A stretch of DNA of 11,272 nucleotides from JACKOD01 sp041591635 (GTDB lineage Bacteria; Pseudomonadota; Gammaproteobacteria; Pseudomonadales; Oleiphilaceae), in the NCBI GenBank assembly GCA_041591635.1, contig JBFHRO010000106.1:1-11272 (forward strand), in the 5' to 3' direction. The notes beneath the pieces were generated by a model. That model had not been told where the DNA came from. It did not search any database and saw nothing but the letters and a program-made list of their open reading frames with translations. The position numbers were made by a program, and so were the translations under genes. The first letter of the stretch is position 1. Each line of letters begins with the position of its first letter. Of the stretch, positions 1 to 5,668 are shown one piece after another.

Positions 1-1
1 A

Positions 2-1060
2 AGGGAGTGGATCGTGCGTAACTCGCCGGTGCCGATCGGCACGGTACCCCTTTATCAGGCGCTGGAGAAGGTCAATGGTATTGCTGAAGACCTTACGTGG
101 GAGATCTTTCGCGATACCCTGATCGAGCAAGCCGAGCAGGGCGTTGATTATTTCACGATCCATGCCGGTGTGCTGCTGCGTTACGTGCCCATGACTGCAG
201 ATCGGGTTACCGGCATTGTGTCGCGGGGCGGCTCCATCATGGCCAAATGGTGTCTGGCCCATCATCAGGAGAACTTCCTGTATACGCATTTCGAAGAAAT
301 CTGCGAAATCATGAAAGCCTACGATGTGTCGTTCAGCCTGGGGGACGGTTTGCGCCCGGGGTCGGTCGCCGATGCCAACGATGCGGCCCAGTTCGGTGAG
401 CTGGAAACCCTGGGAGAGCTGACCAAAATCGCCTGGCGGCACGATGTGCAGGTGATTATCGAAGGCCCGGGGCATGTGCCGATGCACATGATCAAGGAAA
501 ACATGGACAAGCAGCTGCGAGAGTGCAGTGAGGCGCCTTTTTATACCCTGGGACCCCTGGTCACCGATATTGCACCGGGGTATGACCACATTACCTCGGG
601 CATTGGGGCGGCAATGATTGGCTGGTTCGGCTGTGCCATGCTCTGCTATGTCACGCCTAAGGAGCACCTGGGGTTGCCCGATAAAGATGATGTGAAAACC
701 GGCATCATTACCTACAAGATTGCCGCCCACGCGGCCGATCTCGCCAAGGGGCATCCCGGAGCCCAGCTGCGCGACAACGCCATGTCAAAAGCCCGCTTCG
801 AATTCCGTTGGGAAGATCAGTTCAACCTGGGCCTTGATCCCGATACGGCGCGGGCCTTTCATGACGAAACCTTGCCCAAGGAGTCCGCGAAGGTGGCGCA
901 TTTCTGTTCCATGTGCGGGCCAAAATTCTGCTCGATGAAAATCAGTCAGGACGTGCGGGATTATGCGGCCCGCCAGGATGCAGGCACGGCGCAGGAGGGG
1001 ATGGCCGAGAAAGCCCAGGAATTCCGCCAGCAGGGAAGTCAGTTGTATCGCAAAGTGTGA
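2..1060 (+). CDS. thiC: Phosphomethylpyrimidine synthase ThiC, C-terminal part (5' end outside window)
   Basis: ThiC is a radical-SAM [4Fe-4S] enzyme that rearranges aminoimidazole ribotide into HMP phosphate for the pyrimidine half of thiamine. The reading frame is open from base 2 and begins REWIVRNSPVPIGTVP, a block from the middle of ThiC, so the start codon lies upstream of the window. About 352 residues are present of roughly 630 in the E. coli protein. Visible family signatures are EDLTWE, FTIHAGVL, SRGGSIMAKWC, SLGDGLRPGS, the metal-site block EGPGHVPMH, and the cluster motif CSMCGPKFC near the C terminus (Cys codons at 905, 914 and 929). That CX2CX4C spacing is the ThiC form of the radical-SAM cluster site. 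The gene ends in TGA and nudF follows after about 45 nt on the same strand, so the two may be co-transcribed. A TPP riboswitch, if present, would lie upstream and cannot be seen. Identification is secure. Confidence 0.97.
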   Translation, partial: REWIVRNSPVPIGTVPLYQALEKVNGIAEDLTWEIFRDTLIEQAEQGVDYFTIHAGVLLRYVPMTADRVTGIVSRGGSIMAKWCLAHHQENFLYTHFEEICEIMKAYDVSFSLGDGLRPGSVADANDAAQFGELETLGELTKIAWRHDVQVIIEGPGHVPMHMIKENMDKQLRECSEAPFYTLGPLVTDIAPGYDHITSGIGAAMIGWFGCAMLCYVTPKEHLGLPDKDDVKTGIITYKIAAHAADLAKGHPGAQLRDNAMSKARFEFRWEDQFNLGLDPDTARAFHDETLPKESAKVAHFCSMCGPKFCSMKISQDVRDYAARQDAGTAQEGMAEKAQEFRQQGSQLYRKV

Positions 1061-1093
1061 TGTGCGGATGTCAATGTGATGTCCATAAACAAC

Positions 1094-1100
1094 AGGGTGA
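1094..1100 (+). promoter_or_regulatory. Ribosome binding site that selects the nudF start
   Basis: AGGGTGA stands 5 nt before the ATG at 1106. The earlier in-frame starts, GTG 1076 and ATG 1079, have no comparable purine-rich site before them. The protein begun at 1106 (MLEFSGRDVEV) also lines up with family N termini, so 1106 is preferred. Confidence 0.6.
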
Positions 1101-1105
1101 ATGCA

Positions 1106-1708
1106 ATGCTTGAGTTTTCGGGGCGAGATGTAGAGGTGGCAGCACAAGAGGTGCTCCATGACGGATTTTTTAAAATATGCCGCTTCAAACTGCGTCATCG
1201 GCGGTTTGAGGGCGGGTGGTCCGACTACATGAGCCGCGAACTCTTTTTGCGGGCAGATGCGACCTGTGTTTTGCCCTATGACCCGCAACGCGACGAGGTA
1301 GTGCTGATCGAGCAGTTTCGCATTGGTTGCATTCATGACGATCAGCCCTGGTTGCTCGAACTGGTGGCCGGTATCAACGAGCCCGAAGAATCGCCCGAAT
1401 CCGTTGCCCGGCGTGAAGCCCGCGAAGAGGCCAATCTGGAGGTTGGCGTGCTTGAGCCGGTGGCCCGGTACTGGGCATCGCCAGGTGGCAGTAACGAGCA
1501 GGTGCAGATTTATTGTGGCAAAGTCTCTTCTGAAGGTGTCGGCGGTATCTTTGGCGTAAAGGAAGAGCACGAAGATATTCGGGTTCATGTGGTTGCCGCA
1601 CCAACGGCCTTTGCCTGGGTGGCCGAGGGAAAAATCAATAACGCCGCTACCCTCATTGCCTTGCAGTGGCTGCAAATCCATCGTACCGAATTGCGTCGGC
1701 GCTGGTGA
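1106..1708 (+). CDS. nudF: ADP-ribose pyrophosphatase (Nudix hydrolase NudF)
   Basis: NudF hydrolyses ADP-ribose to AMP and ribose 5-phosphate with Mg2+. The 200-residue product is close to the E. coli length of 209 and shares RRF-type N-terminal strands, DEVVLIEQFRIG, PWLLELVAGI, SPGGSNEQVQIY, EDIRVHVV and NNAATLIALQWLQ. The Nudix box covers residues 89-111, starting at Gly89 of GINEPEE. It keeps the catalytic REXXEE core (REAREE) and the family Glu positions. The conserved Gly near the end of the box (GX5EX7REUXEEXGU) is Asn110 here. The SPGG block downstream is typical of the ADP-ribose-specific subgroup. The start at ATG 1106 is chosen from its ribosome binding site and family alignment. 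The gene lies between thiC and the DUF1249 gene on the same strand. In E. coli nudF sits directly before yqiB and cpdA, and the order here agrees. Confidence 0.94.
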   Translation: MLEFSGRDVEVAAQEVLHDGFFKICRFKLRHRRFEGGWSDYMSRELFLRADATCVLPYDPQRDEVVLIEQFRIGCIHDDQPWLLELVAGINEPEESPESVARREAREEANLEVGVLEPVARYWASPGGSNEQVQIYCGKVSSEGVGGIFGVKEEHEDIRVHVVAAPTAFAWVAEGKINNAATLIALQWLQIHRTELRRRW

Positions 1709-1765
1709 CGCAATGCTCAGAATTGGGCTACGCTGAAAACTGGTGAAATCTGTATCCGGAGCCCT

Positions 1766-2221
1766 ATGACGACGCTGACATCCCGCCGCTACGTACCTGA
1801 TATAGCCTATCTTGGCGCGTTGTGTGAGGGCAATTACCTGCGGTTATGCAAGCTCTACCGCAGCGGTCAGCAGGAGATACACATTCAGCTTTATGCTCAT
1901 CAGCGCTATTTGGGGCGAATCAAAATCTCGCTGCTTGATCAAAGCCGCTATACCCAAACCTATCTGCTGGAGCAGGTTCACGCCAGTGGTCCCTGGTTAA
2001 ACAATCCGCGGATGACAGTTCGTTTGTATCACGATGCCAGTGTCGCTGAAGTGATCAGTTGTTGGCGTCATCGTCGTATTTGCGCCGTTAATGACTACCC
2101 CAACCGTTTTATGCACCATCCTGACGAAAAAGTGCAGCTTAATGTCTTTCTGTCGGAGTGGCTGGATTACTGTCTGCGATTCGGTCATGACGAACTGACC
2201 TGTTCGGGTCCTTTGACTTGA
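1766..2221 (+). CDS. yqiB: DUF1249 family protein, YqiB homologue
   Basis: The 151-residue product belongs to the small DUF1249/YqiB family of gammaproteobacteria, whose biochemical role is not established. It is recognised by the block RMTVRLYHDASVAEV (residues 82-96), followed by an NDYPN motif, a DEKVQLNVFLSEWLDYCL segment and a short tail. E. coli YqiB has the same blocks in the same order and is about 140 residues long. The N-terminal half (YVPDIAYLGALCEGNYLRL) also follows the family. No signal peptide or membrane segment is visible, so it is probably cytoplasmic. The start ATG has GGAG about 4 nt upstream. The gene is 57 nt after nudF and before cpdA, the same neighbours as in E. coli. 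That conserved placement suggests a link to nucleotide or cAMP turnover, but this is only inference. Confidence 0.9.
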   Translation: MTTLTSRRYVPDIAYLGALCEGNYLRLCKLYRSGQQEIHIQLYAHQRYLGRIKISLLDQSRYTQTYLLEQVHASGPWLNNPRMTVRLYHDASVAEVISCWRHRRICAVNDYPNRFMHHPDEKVQLNVFLSEWLDYCLRFGHDELTCSGPLT

Positions 2222-2239
2222 CCGGGCTTCGGGTAAAAT
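2213..2239 (+). promoter_or_regulatory. Candidate sigma-70 promoter for cpdA, overlapping the yqiB end
   Basis: TTGACT (2213-2218) and TAAAAT (2234-2239) are good matches to the -35 and -10 hexamers, with a rather short 15-nt spacer. The -35 lies inside the last codons of yqiB. A second -10-like hexamer, TATACT at 2274-2279, could serve an alternative start about 40 nt further on. The region is clearly more AT-rich than its flanks. Confidence 0.35.
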
Positions 2240-2257
2240 GTGATTTAAATACTGGAA
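2236..2257 (+). promoter_or_regulatory. CRP/Vfr-like half-site upstream of cpdA
   Basis: AAATGTGAT (2236-2244) equals the left half of the E. coli CRP consensus. The right half of the 22-bp site is poorly conserved. The centre lies about 40 nt before a start inferred from the TATACT hexamer at 2274-2279, near the class II activator position. It also overlaps the other -10 candidate. The site is suggestive only because the downstream gene degrades cAMP. Confidence 0.25.
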
Positions 2258-2342
2258 AAAATGGCCAAGTATTTATACTTTTATGATTGATGCCCGATTG
2301 AGTGTCTTTTTGTAGTAGAGATGAAACGGCGCAACAATGATG

Positions 2343-2365
2343 GCGGCCTGAATGTTTCAGGCTGC
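2343..2365 (+). terminator. Hairpin in the cpdA leader, possible weak terminator or attenuator
   Basis: GCGGCCTGAA pairs with TTCAGGCTGC around a TGT loop, a 10-bp stem with one G-U pair. It is followed by TTTATAT rather than a full T-run. The stem ends 39 nt before the cpdA start. It could be a weak end for the nudF-yqiB transcript or a structure in the cpdA 5' leader. Confidence 0.4.
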
Positions 2366-2404
2366 TTTATATCGAAACAGTGAGGCGAGAGGCCTTTTCC
2401 GTCC

Positions 2405-3205
2405 ATGGCAAGTGCCGATAGCGCCATCACACTGGTCCAGTTAAGTGATACTCATCTTCGCAAAGAAGAAGAGGGTGTTTTGTTGGGAATGAACACCCGG
2501 CAAAGCCTTGATGCGGTGCTTGATCTGGTATTTGCCAATCACGCTGCACCCGATGCCGTCATTGCCTCTGGTGACTTGGCACAGGATGGCAGTGTTGAGG
2601 CGTACGAGTGTTTCCAGAAAAAAATGGCGGCTTTCTCGTGTCCTGTGTATTGGTTTGCCGGCAATCATGATAACCGTGATGTCATGCAGATCGTTGGTGC
2701 ACGAACGAACTCGCTGGAAAAAGTGATTCGAATCGGGCGCTGGCAACTGATATTTCTCGACTCACTGGTGCGTGGCAAGGTCTATGGTCGCCTGAGCGAC
2801 AGCGAGCTGGAACTGCTTGACCGTACCCTGGCCGCATCGGCAGGCATTCCGACACTGGTCAGTTTTCATCATCATCCGGTCGATATCGGCTGCCGCTGGC
2901 TGGATACCATTGGCTTGAAAAATCGCGCCGAACTTTTTGCGATTCTTGACAACTATCCTCATGTCAAAGTGATTCTTTGGGGTCATGTGCACCAGGAAGT
3001 CGATGTGATGCGCAATGGCGTTCGCCTGTTGGCAACCCCTTCTACCTGTGCCCAGTTTTTGCCGGGGTCGGATGATTTCGCGATCGATACGGCAGCACCC
3101 GGTTATCGCTGGCTGAAGCTCCTTCCCGATGGAGGGGTTGAAACCGGGGTTCTCAGGGCAGATCATATTGAATTCAAAGTGGACTATTCCAGTAAGGGAT
3201 ACTGA
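2405..3205 (+). CDS. cpdA: 3',5'-cyclic AMP phosphodiesterase CpdA (Icc)
   Basis: CpdA is a class III, binuclear-metal phosphodiesterase that hydrolyses cAMP to 5'-AMP in the cytoplasm and so lowers CRP/Vfr signalling. The 266-residue product carries the full calcineurin-like metal set: D15-T-H17, G56-D57, G86-N-H-D89, HHHP at residues 155-158 and GHVH at residues 193-196. The CpdA-type blocks LLGMNTRQS, GDLAQDGS, LLATPSTCAQF and APGYRWL, together with the C-terminal SKGY ending, match E. coli CpdA, and the length is nearly the same. ATG 2405 is the only reasonable start, because an in-frame TGA lies at 2381. Its ribosome site is weak: the nearest purine run, GAGAGG (2387-2392), is 12 nt away. 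The gene follows a 183-nt leader with promoter and CRP-like elements and is followed by yqiA after 20 nt. Confidence 0.96.
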   Translation: MASADSAITLVQLSDTHLRKEEEGVLLGMNTRQSLDAVLDLVFANHAAPDAVIASGDLAQDGSVEAYECFQKKMAAFSCPVYWFAGNHDNRDVMQIVGARTNSLEKVIRIGRWQLIFLDSLVRGKVYGRLSDSELELLDRTLAASAGIPTLVSFHHHPVDIGCRWLDTIGLKNRAELFAILDNYPHVKVILWGHVHQEVDVMRNGVRLLATPSTCAQFLPGSDDFAIDTAAPGYRWLKLLPDGGVETGVLRADHIEFKVDYSSKGY

Positions 3206-3225
3206 TTCCTGAAGACAGGATTCCT

Positions 3226-3828
3226 ATGTCGGCCGCACCGCTGCTTGTTTATCTGCATGGCTTTAACAGCTCCCCTTTGTCGCGCAAGGCCACCGAGCTC
3301 GGTGCGTATTTGAGCCAATATGCTTGCGATCTTGAGTACTGGGTTCCGCAACTGCCACTGTCACCACGTGCCGCCATGGCATTGGTCGAGCGGCGTCTTG
3401 CTGCGGCGAAAGATAAGGGGCAGCAGGTCTGTCTGATCGGCAGTTCGCTGGGGGGCTATTATGCGCTCCATCTGGCAGAGGCCCACGGAATCCGGTCCGC
3501 GCTGATCAATCCGGCCATGCGCCCTTATGACTTGCTTCAGAATCACCTGGGGGAGTGTCGAAATTACCATACCGAAGAAGTTGCACGCTTTGAAGCCAGT
3601 TATTTGCAGGAGTTGAAGGCGATAGAAACGCTTCGTCTGTCTGTGCCTTCCTCGGTGTTTCTGTTAGTGCAGACGGCCGACGATGTTCTCGATTATCGTC
3701 AGTCAACGCGGCAACTGCACGGAGTCCCCGCCTGGATCGAAGGGGGTGGGCACCATGAGTTCACCGGGTTTGAGCGAGCGATTCCGGCGATTCTGAGTTT
3801 TCTCCTGAGGTCGGGCGTGCATCAGTGA
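3226..3828 (+). CDS. yqiA: Esterase YqiA, alpha/beta-hydrolase
   Basis: YqiA proteins are small cytoplasmic esterases. The E. coli enzyme is known to act on acyl-CoA and p-nitrophenyl esters, but its physiological substrate is unclear. The 200-residue product starts with the family block LVYLHGFNSSP, the likely oxyanion-hole region. It has the nucleophile elbow GSSLGGYY with Ser74, the acid Asp152 in the segment TADDVLDYRQ, and His176 in the block EGGGHHEFTGFE. This is a complete Ser-Asp-His triad by alignment with E. coli YqiA (193 residues). The His block is one residue longer than in E. coli, with two adjacent histidines. The start has AGGA 5 nt upstream and lies 20 nt behind cpdA, so the two genes are probably one operon. 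In E. coli the next gene is parE; here it is the glycine cleavage cluster. Confidence 0.93.
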   Translation: MSAAPLLVYLHGFNSSPLSRKATELGAYLSQYACDLEYWVPQLPLSPRAAMALVERRLAAAKDKGQQVCLIGSSLGGYYALHLAEAHGIRSALINPAMRPYDLLQNHLGECRNYHTEEVARFEASYLQELKAIETLRLSVPSSVFLLVQTADDVLDYRQSTRQLHGVPAWIEGGGHHEFTGFERAIPAILSFLLRSGVHQ

Positions 3829-3893
3829 TCAGAAGGCCGGCTGTGGCGTAGCAGGGAATTGCTCCACGGCTGTCGATCGTGCCGGCTATATCA

Positions 3894-3901
3894 TGTAGAA
3901 T
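3894..3901 (+). promoter_or_regulatory. Weak -10 candidate before gcvT
   Basis: TAGAAT (3896-3901) lies 41 nt before the gcvT start in the 114-nt gap after yqiA and is preceded by TG at 3894. No good -35 hexamer stands at 16-18 nt. The gap also holds an imperfect stem, GTGG..CCAC with AGCA/TGCT (3843-3867), without a T-run. No glycine riboswitch pattern was found here. Support for a dedicated gcv promoter is therefore modest. Confidence 0.25.
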
Positions 3902-3942
3902 GTGGCGCCTTTTTATTCGATTGCTCAGGATGTAAGCTCGCT

Positions 3943-5028
3943 ATGGGACACAAAACCGCGCTGTACAATGCTCATGTGGCTGCAGGTGCCAAAATCGTCG
4001 ATTTTGGTGGTTGGGATATGCCGATCCACTACGGCTCCCAGATTGAAGAGCATCACAAGGTGCGCCAGCTTGCAGGGATGTTTGATGTGTCCCACATGAC
4101 GGTTCTCGATGTGCAGGGGCCCGGTGCGCAGGACTACCTGCGACGCCTGCTGGCCAATGATGTGGCTCGGCTTGCCTCCTGCGGCAAGGCACTGTATTCA
4201 GGTATGCTGAACGAGCAGGGCGGAGTGATTGATGACCTGATCGTATACCGCATGCCCGAAGGTTTTCGGGTAGTGGTGAATTGCGCCACCCGGGAGAAAG
4301 ACCTGGCGTGGATGAGCACCCAGACAAGTGGTTTTGAGGTGACGCTGCGCGAGCGCGATGATTTCGCCATGATTGCCGTACAAGGGCCGCAAGCCATCGA
4401 ACGGGTTTTGCAGGTGGCAAGCCCGGCTCAGGCCGAAGTCATACGTTCGTTAAAGGTGTTTTACGGGTACGAGACTGATGGCTGGATGTTTTGCCGCACA
4501 GGCTATACAGGTGAAGATGGCCTGGAAATCCTGCTGCCAAATGCCGATGCTGCCTCGTTTTGGGCAGCGCTGCTGGCAGCAGGCGTTGCCCCCTGCGGCC
4601 TGGGAGCAAGAGATACCTTGCGCCTTGAGGCCGGAATGAATCTGTATGGCTCCGATATGGATGAGTCTGTGTCTCCTCTGGCCGCAAACATGGGGTGGAC
4701 CATTGCCTGGGAGCCCGCCGAGCGTGATTTCATCGGCCGGCAAGCACTGGAGCAACAGCGCCTTGCGGCCGATCAGCCCAAGCTGGTGGGCTTGATTCTT
4801 GAACAAAAAGCCATTTTGCGCAGCCATCAGTCAGTGATTGTTGAAGGCATAGGTGAAGGTGAAATCACCAGCGGCAGCTTCTCCCCCACCTTGGGTTGTT
4901 CCATTGCACTAGCCAGGGTGCCGGCACAAACGGGCACCGAAGCTGTCGTCGAAGTGCGTGGTCGAAAACTGCCGGTCAAAGTGGTGGCCCCACCGTTCGT
5001 GCGCAAGGGGCAGCGCGTTTGTCAGTAG
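3943..5028 (+). CDS. gcvT: Aminomethyltransferase, glycine cleavage T protein
   Basis: GcvT takes the aminomethyl group from the lipoyl arm of H protein and, with tetrahydrofolate, releases ammonia and forms 5,10-methylene-THF. From ATG 3943 the product has 361 residues, close to E. coli (364). Family blocks run the whole length: DFGGWDMPIHYGSQIEEHH, GMFDVSHM, LANDVARL, GGVIDDLIVY (Asp97/Asp98, the catalytic Asp region), FAMIAVQGP, GYTGEDGLEI, GLGARDTLRLEAGMNLYG, LAANMGWTIAWEP, FIGRQAL, ITSGSFSPTLG, IALARVP and a C-terminal PPFVRKGQ. The frame is open from TTG 3859, but those 28 extra residues (Cys-rich, LHGCRSCRLYHVECG) do not fit the family, so ATG 3943 is taken. Its ribosome site is poor: AGGA at 3927-3930 is 12 nt away. 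This is the first gene of the gcvT-H-PA-PB cluster, with a 102-nt gap to gcvH. Confidence 0.96.
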   Translation: MGHKTALYNAHVAAGAKIVDFGGWDMPIHYGSQIEEHHKVRQLAGMFDVSHMTVLDVQGPGAQDYLRRLLANDVARLASCGKALYSGMLNEQGGVIDDLIVYRMPEGFRVVVNCATREKDLAWMSTQTSGFEVTLRERDDFAMIAVQGPQAIERVLQVASPAQAEVIRSLKVFYGYETDGWMFCRTGYTGEDGLEILLPNADAASFWAALLAAGVAPCGLGARDTLRLEAGMNLYGSDMDESVSPLAANMGWTIAWEPAERDFIGRQALEQQRLAADQPKLVGLILEQKAILRSHQSVIVEGIGEGEITSGSFSPTLGCSIALARVPAQTGTEAVVEVRGRKLPVKVVAPPFVRKGQRVCQ

Positions 5029-5130
5029 CAAATCAGCAAGCAGGAAAACAGGCAGTCTGAACGGGATTTCAGGGGTATTTCCATTTCATTATTGTCTAAC
5101 GAAAATCTGTAGAACTTTGGGGTTTCTAGA

Positions 5131-5526
5131 ATGAGTCACATTCCGCGCGAATTAAGATATCTGTCATCACATGAGTGGGTTCGTATCGAGGCCGATGGTA
5201 CCGCGACTGTCGGGATTACCGATCATGCCCAGGATTTGTTGGGTGATGTGGTATTTGTAGACCTGCCTGAGGTCGGAAGTGATCTTACCGCCGGCGACGA
5301 GTCAGGCGTTGTTGAATCGGTCAAGGCGGCGTCAGACATTTTTGTGCCTATCAGCGGCCAGGTCATTGCGGTCAACGAGGCGCTCGAAGACAACCCGGAT
5401 CTGGTGAATTCCGATCCCTATAACGACGGCTGGTTTTTCAAAATTCAGCCGAGCGATCTTGGTGAGCTTGATTCACTGCTGGATGCCGAAGGCTATGCCG
5501 AGATCTGCGAAGCCGATGATCACTGA
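5131..5526 (+). CDS. gcvH: Glycine cleavage system H protein (lipoyl carrier)
   Basis: GcvH carries the aminomethyl intermediate on a swinging lipoyl-lysine between the P, T and L proteins. The 131-residue product matches the family length (129 in E. coli). It has the N-terminal ELRYLSSHEWV block, VGITDHAQDLLGDVVFVDLPEVG, and the lipoylation site SVKAASD with Lys65 as the modified residue. These are followed by PISGQVIAVNEAL, DNPDLVNSDPYNDGWFFKI and a short acidic tail ending EADDH. The start ATG has GGGG 8 nt upstream (5119-5122). The gene sits between gcvT and gcvPA, as expected. A 142-nt gap containing a long inverted repeat separates it from gcvPA, so it may be the last gene on a shorter transcript. 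Lipoyl attachment needs LipA/LipB or LplA, which are not in the window. Confidence 0.97.
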   Translation: MSHIPRELRYLSSHEWVRIEADGTATVGITDHAQDLLGDVVFVDLPEVGSDLTAGDESGVVESVKAASDIFVPISGQVIAVNEALEDNPDLVNSDPYNDGWFFKIQPSDLGELDSLLDAEGYAEICEADDH

Positions 5527-5591
5527 TTGCAGGTTTGATCGGGGATAGCTGCACTGGCTGCGGTTTTTGTTCCTTCGCAAAGCGTGTTTGT

Positions 5592-5643
5592 AAAACAGGA
5601 TGACCAGATATTGGCTTGGCCCATGTCTGGTCATCCTGTTTTT
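5592..5643. terminator. Long perfect inverted repeat with T-run between gcvH and gcvPA
   Basis: A 17-nt arm at 5592-5608 is exactly repeated as its reverse complement at 5626-5642. The stem can extend about 3 more pairs inward (5609-5611 with 5623-5625, one G-U). The loop is about 11 nt and rich in GGC/GCC. The outer pairs are AAAA/TTTT and the + strand ends in five Ts, so the shape is that of an intrinsic terminator readable in both directions. It lies 25 nt before the gcvPA start, too close for a promoter in between. It may act as a leaky terminator, an attenuator or an RNA-stabilising stem. Confidence 0.7.
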
Positions 5644-5656
5644 GAAAGTTGATTTC

Positions 5657-5661
5657 AGGAG
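5657..5661 (+). promoter_or_regulatory. Ribosome binding site that selects the gcvPA start
   Basis: AGGAG stands 7 nt before ATG 5669. The frame is open back to ATG 5600, but that codon lies inside the left arm of the inverted repeat, has no such site, and its 23 extra residues do not fit the family. Confidence 0.75.
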
Positions 5662-5668
5662 TCCTTTC

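Noticed and set aside
785..1681. Long minus-strand open frame (298 codons) opposite thiC and nudF
   Set aside because: It spans two clearly identified genes and their gap on the other strand, and its translation resembles no family I recognise. It is a codon-usage shadow of GC-rich coding DNA.
3843..3867. Imperfect stem GTGG/CCAC with AGCA/TGCT between yqiA and gcvT
   Set aside because: It has a 3-nt bulge and no following T-run, so it does not meet the standard for a terminator or a known riboswitch.
3859..3942. Upstream extension of gcvT by 28 residues from TTG 3859, with a Cys-rich CRSCRLYHVEC stretch
   Set aside because: It has no ribosome site and no counterpart in GcvT proteins. The -10-like TAGAAT also lies inside it, so the stretch is more likely leader DNA.
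5600..5668. Upstream start for gcvPA at ATG 5600
   Set aside because: The extension encodes the inverted repeat itself, and ATG 5669 has an AGGAG site and the family N terminus MPFVPHT.
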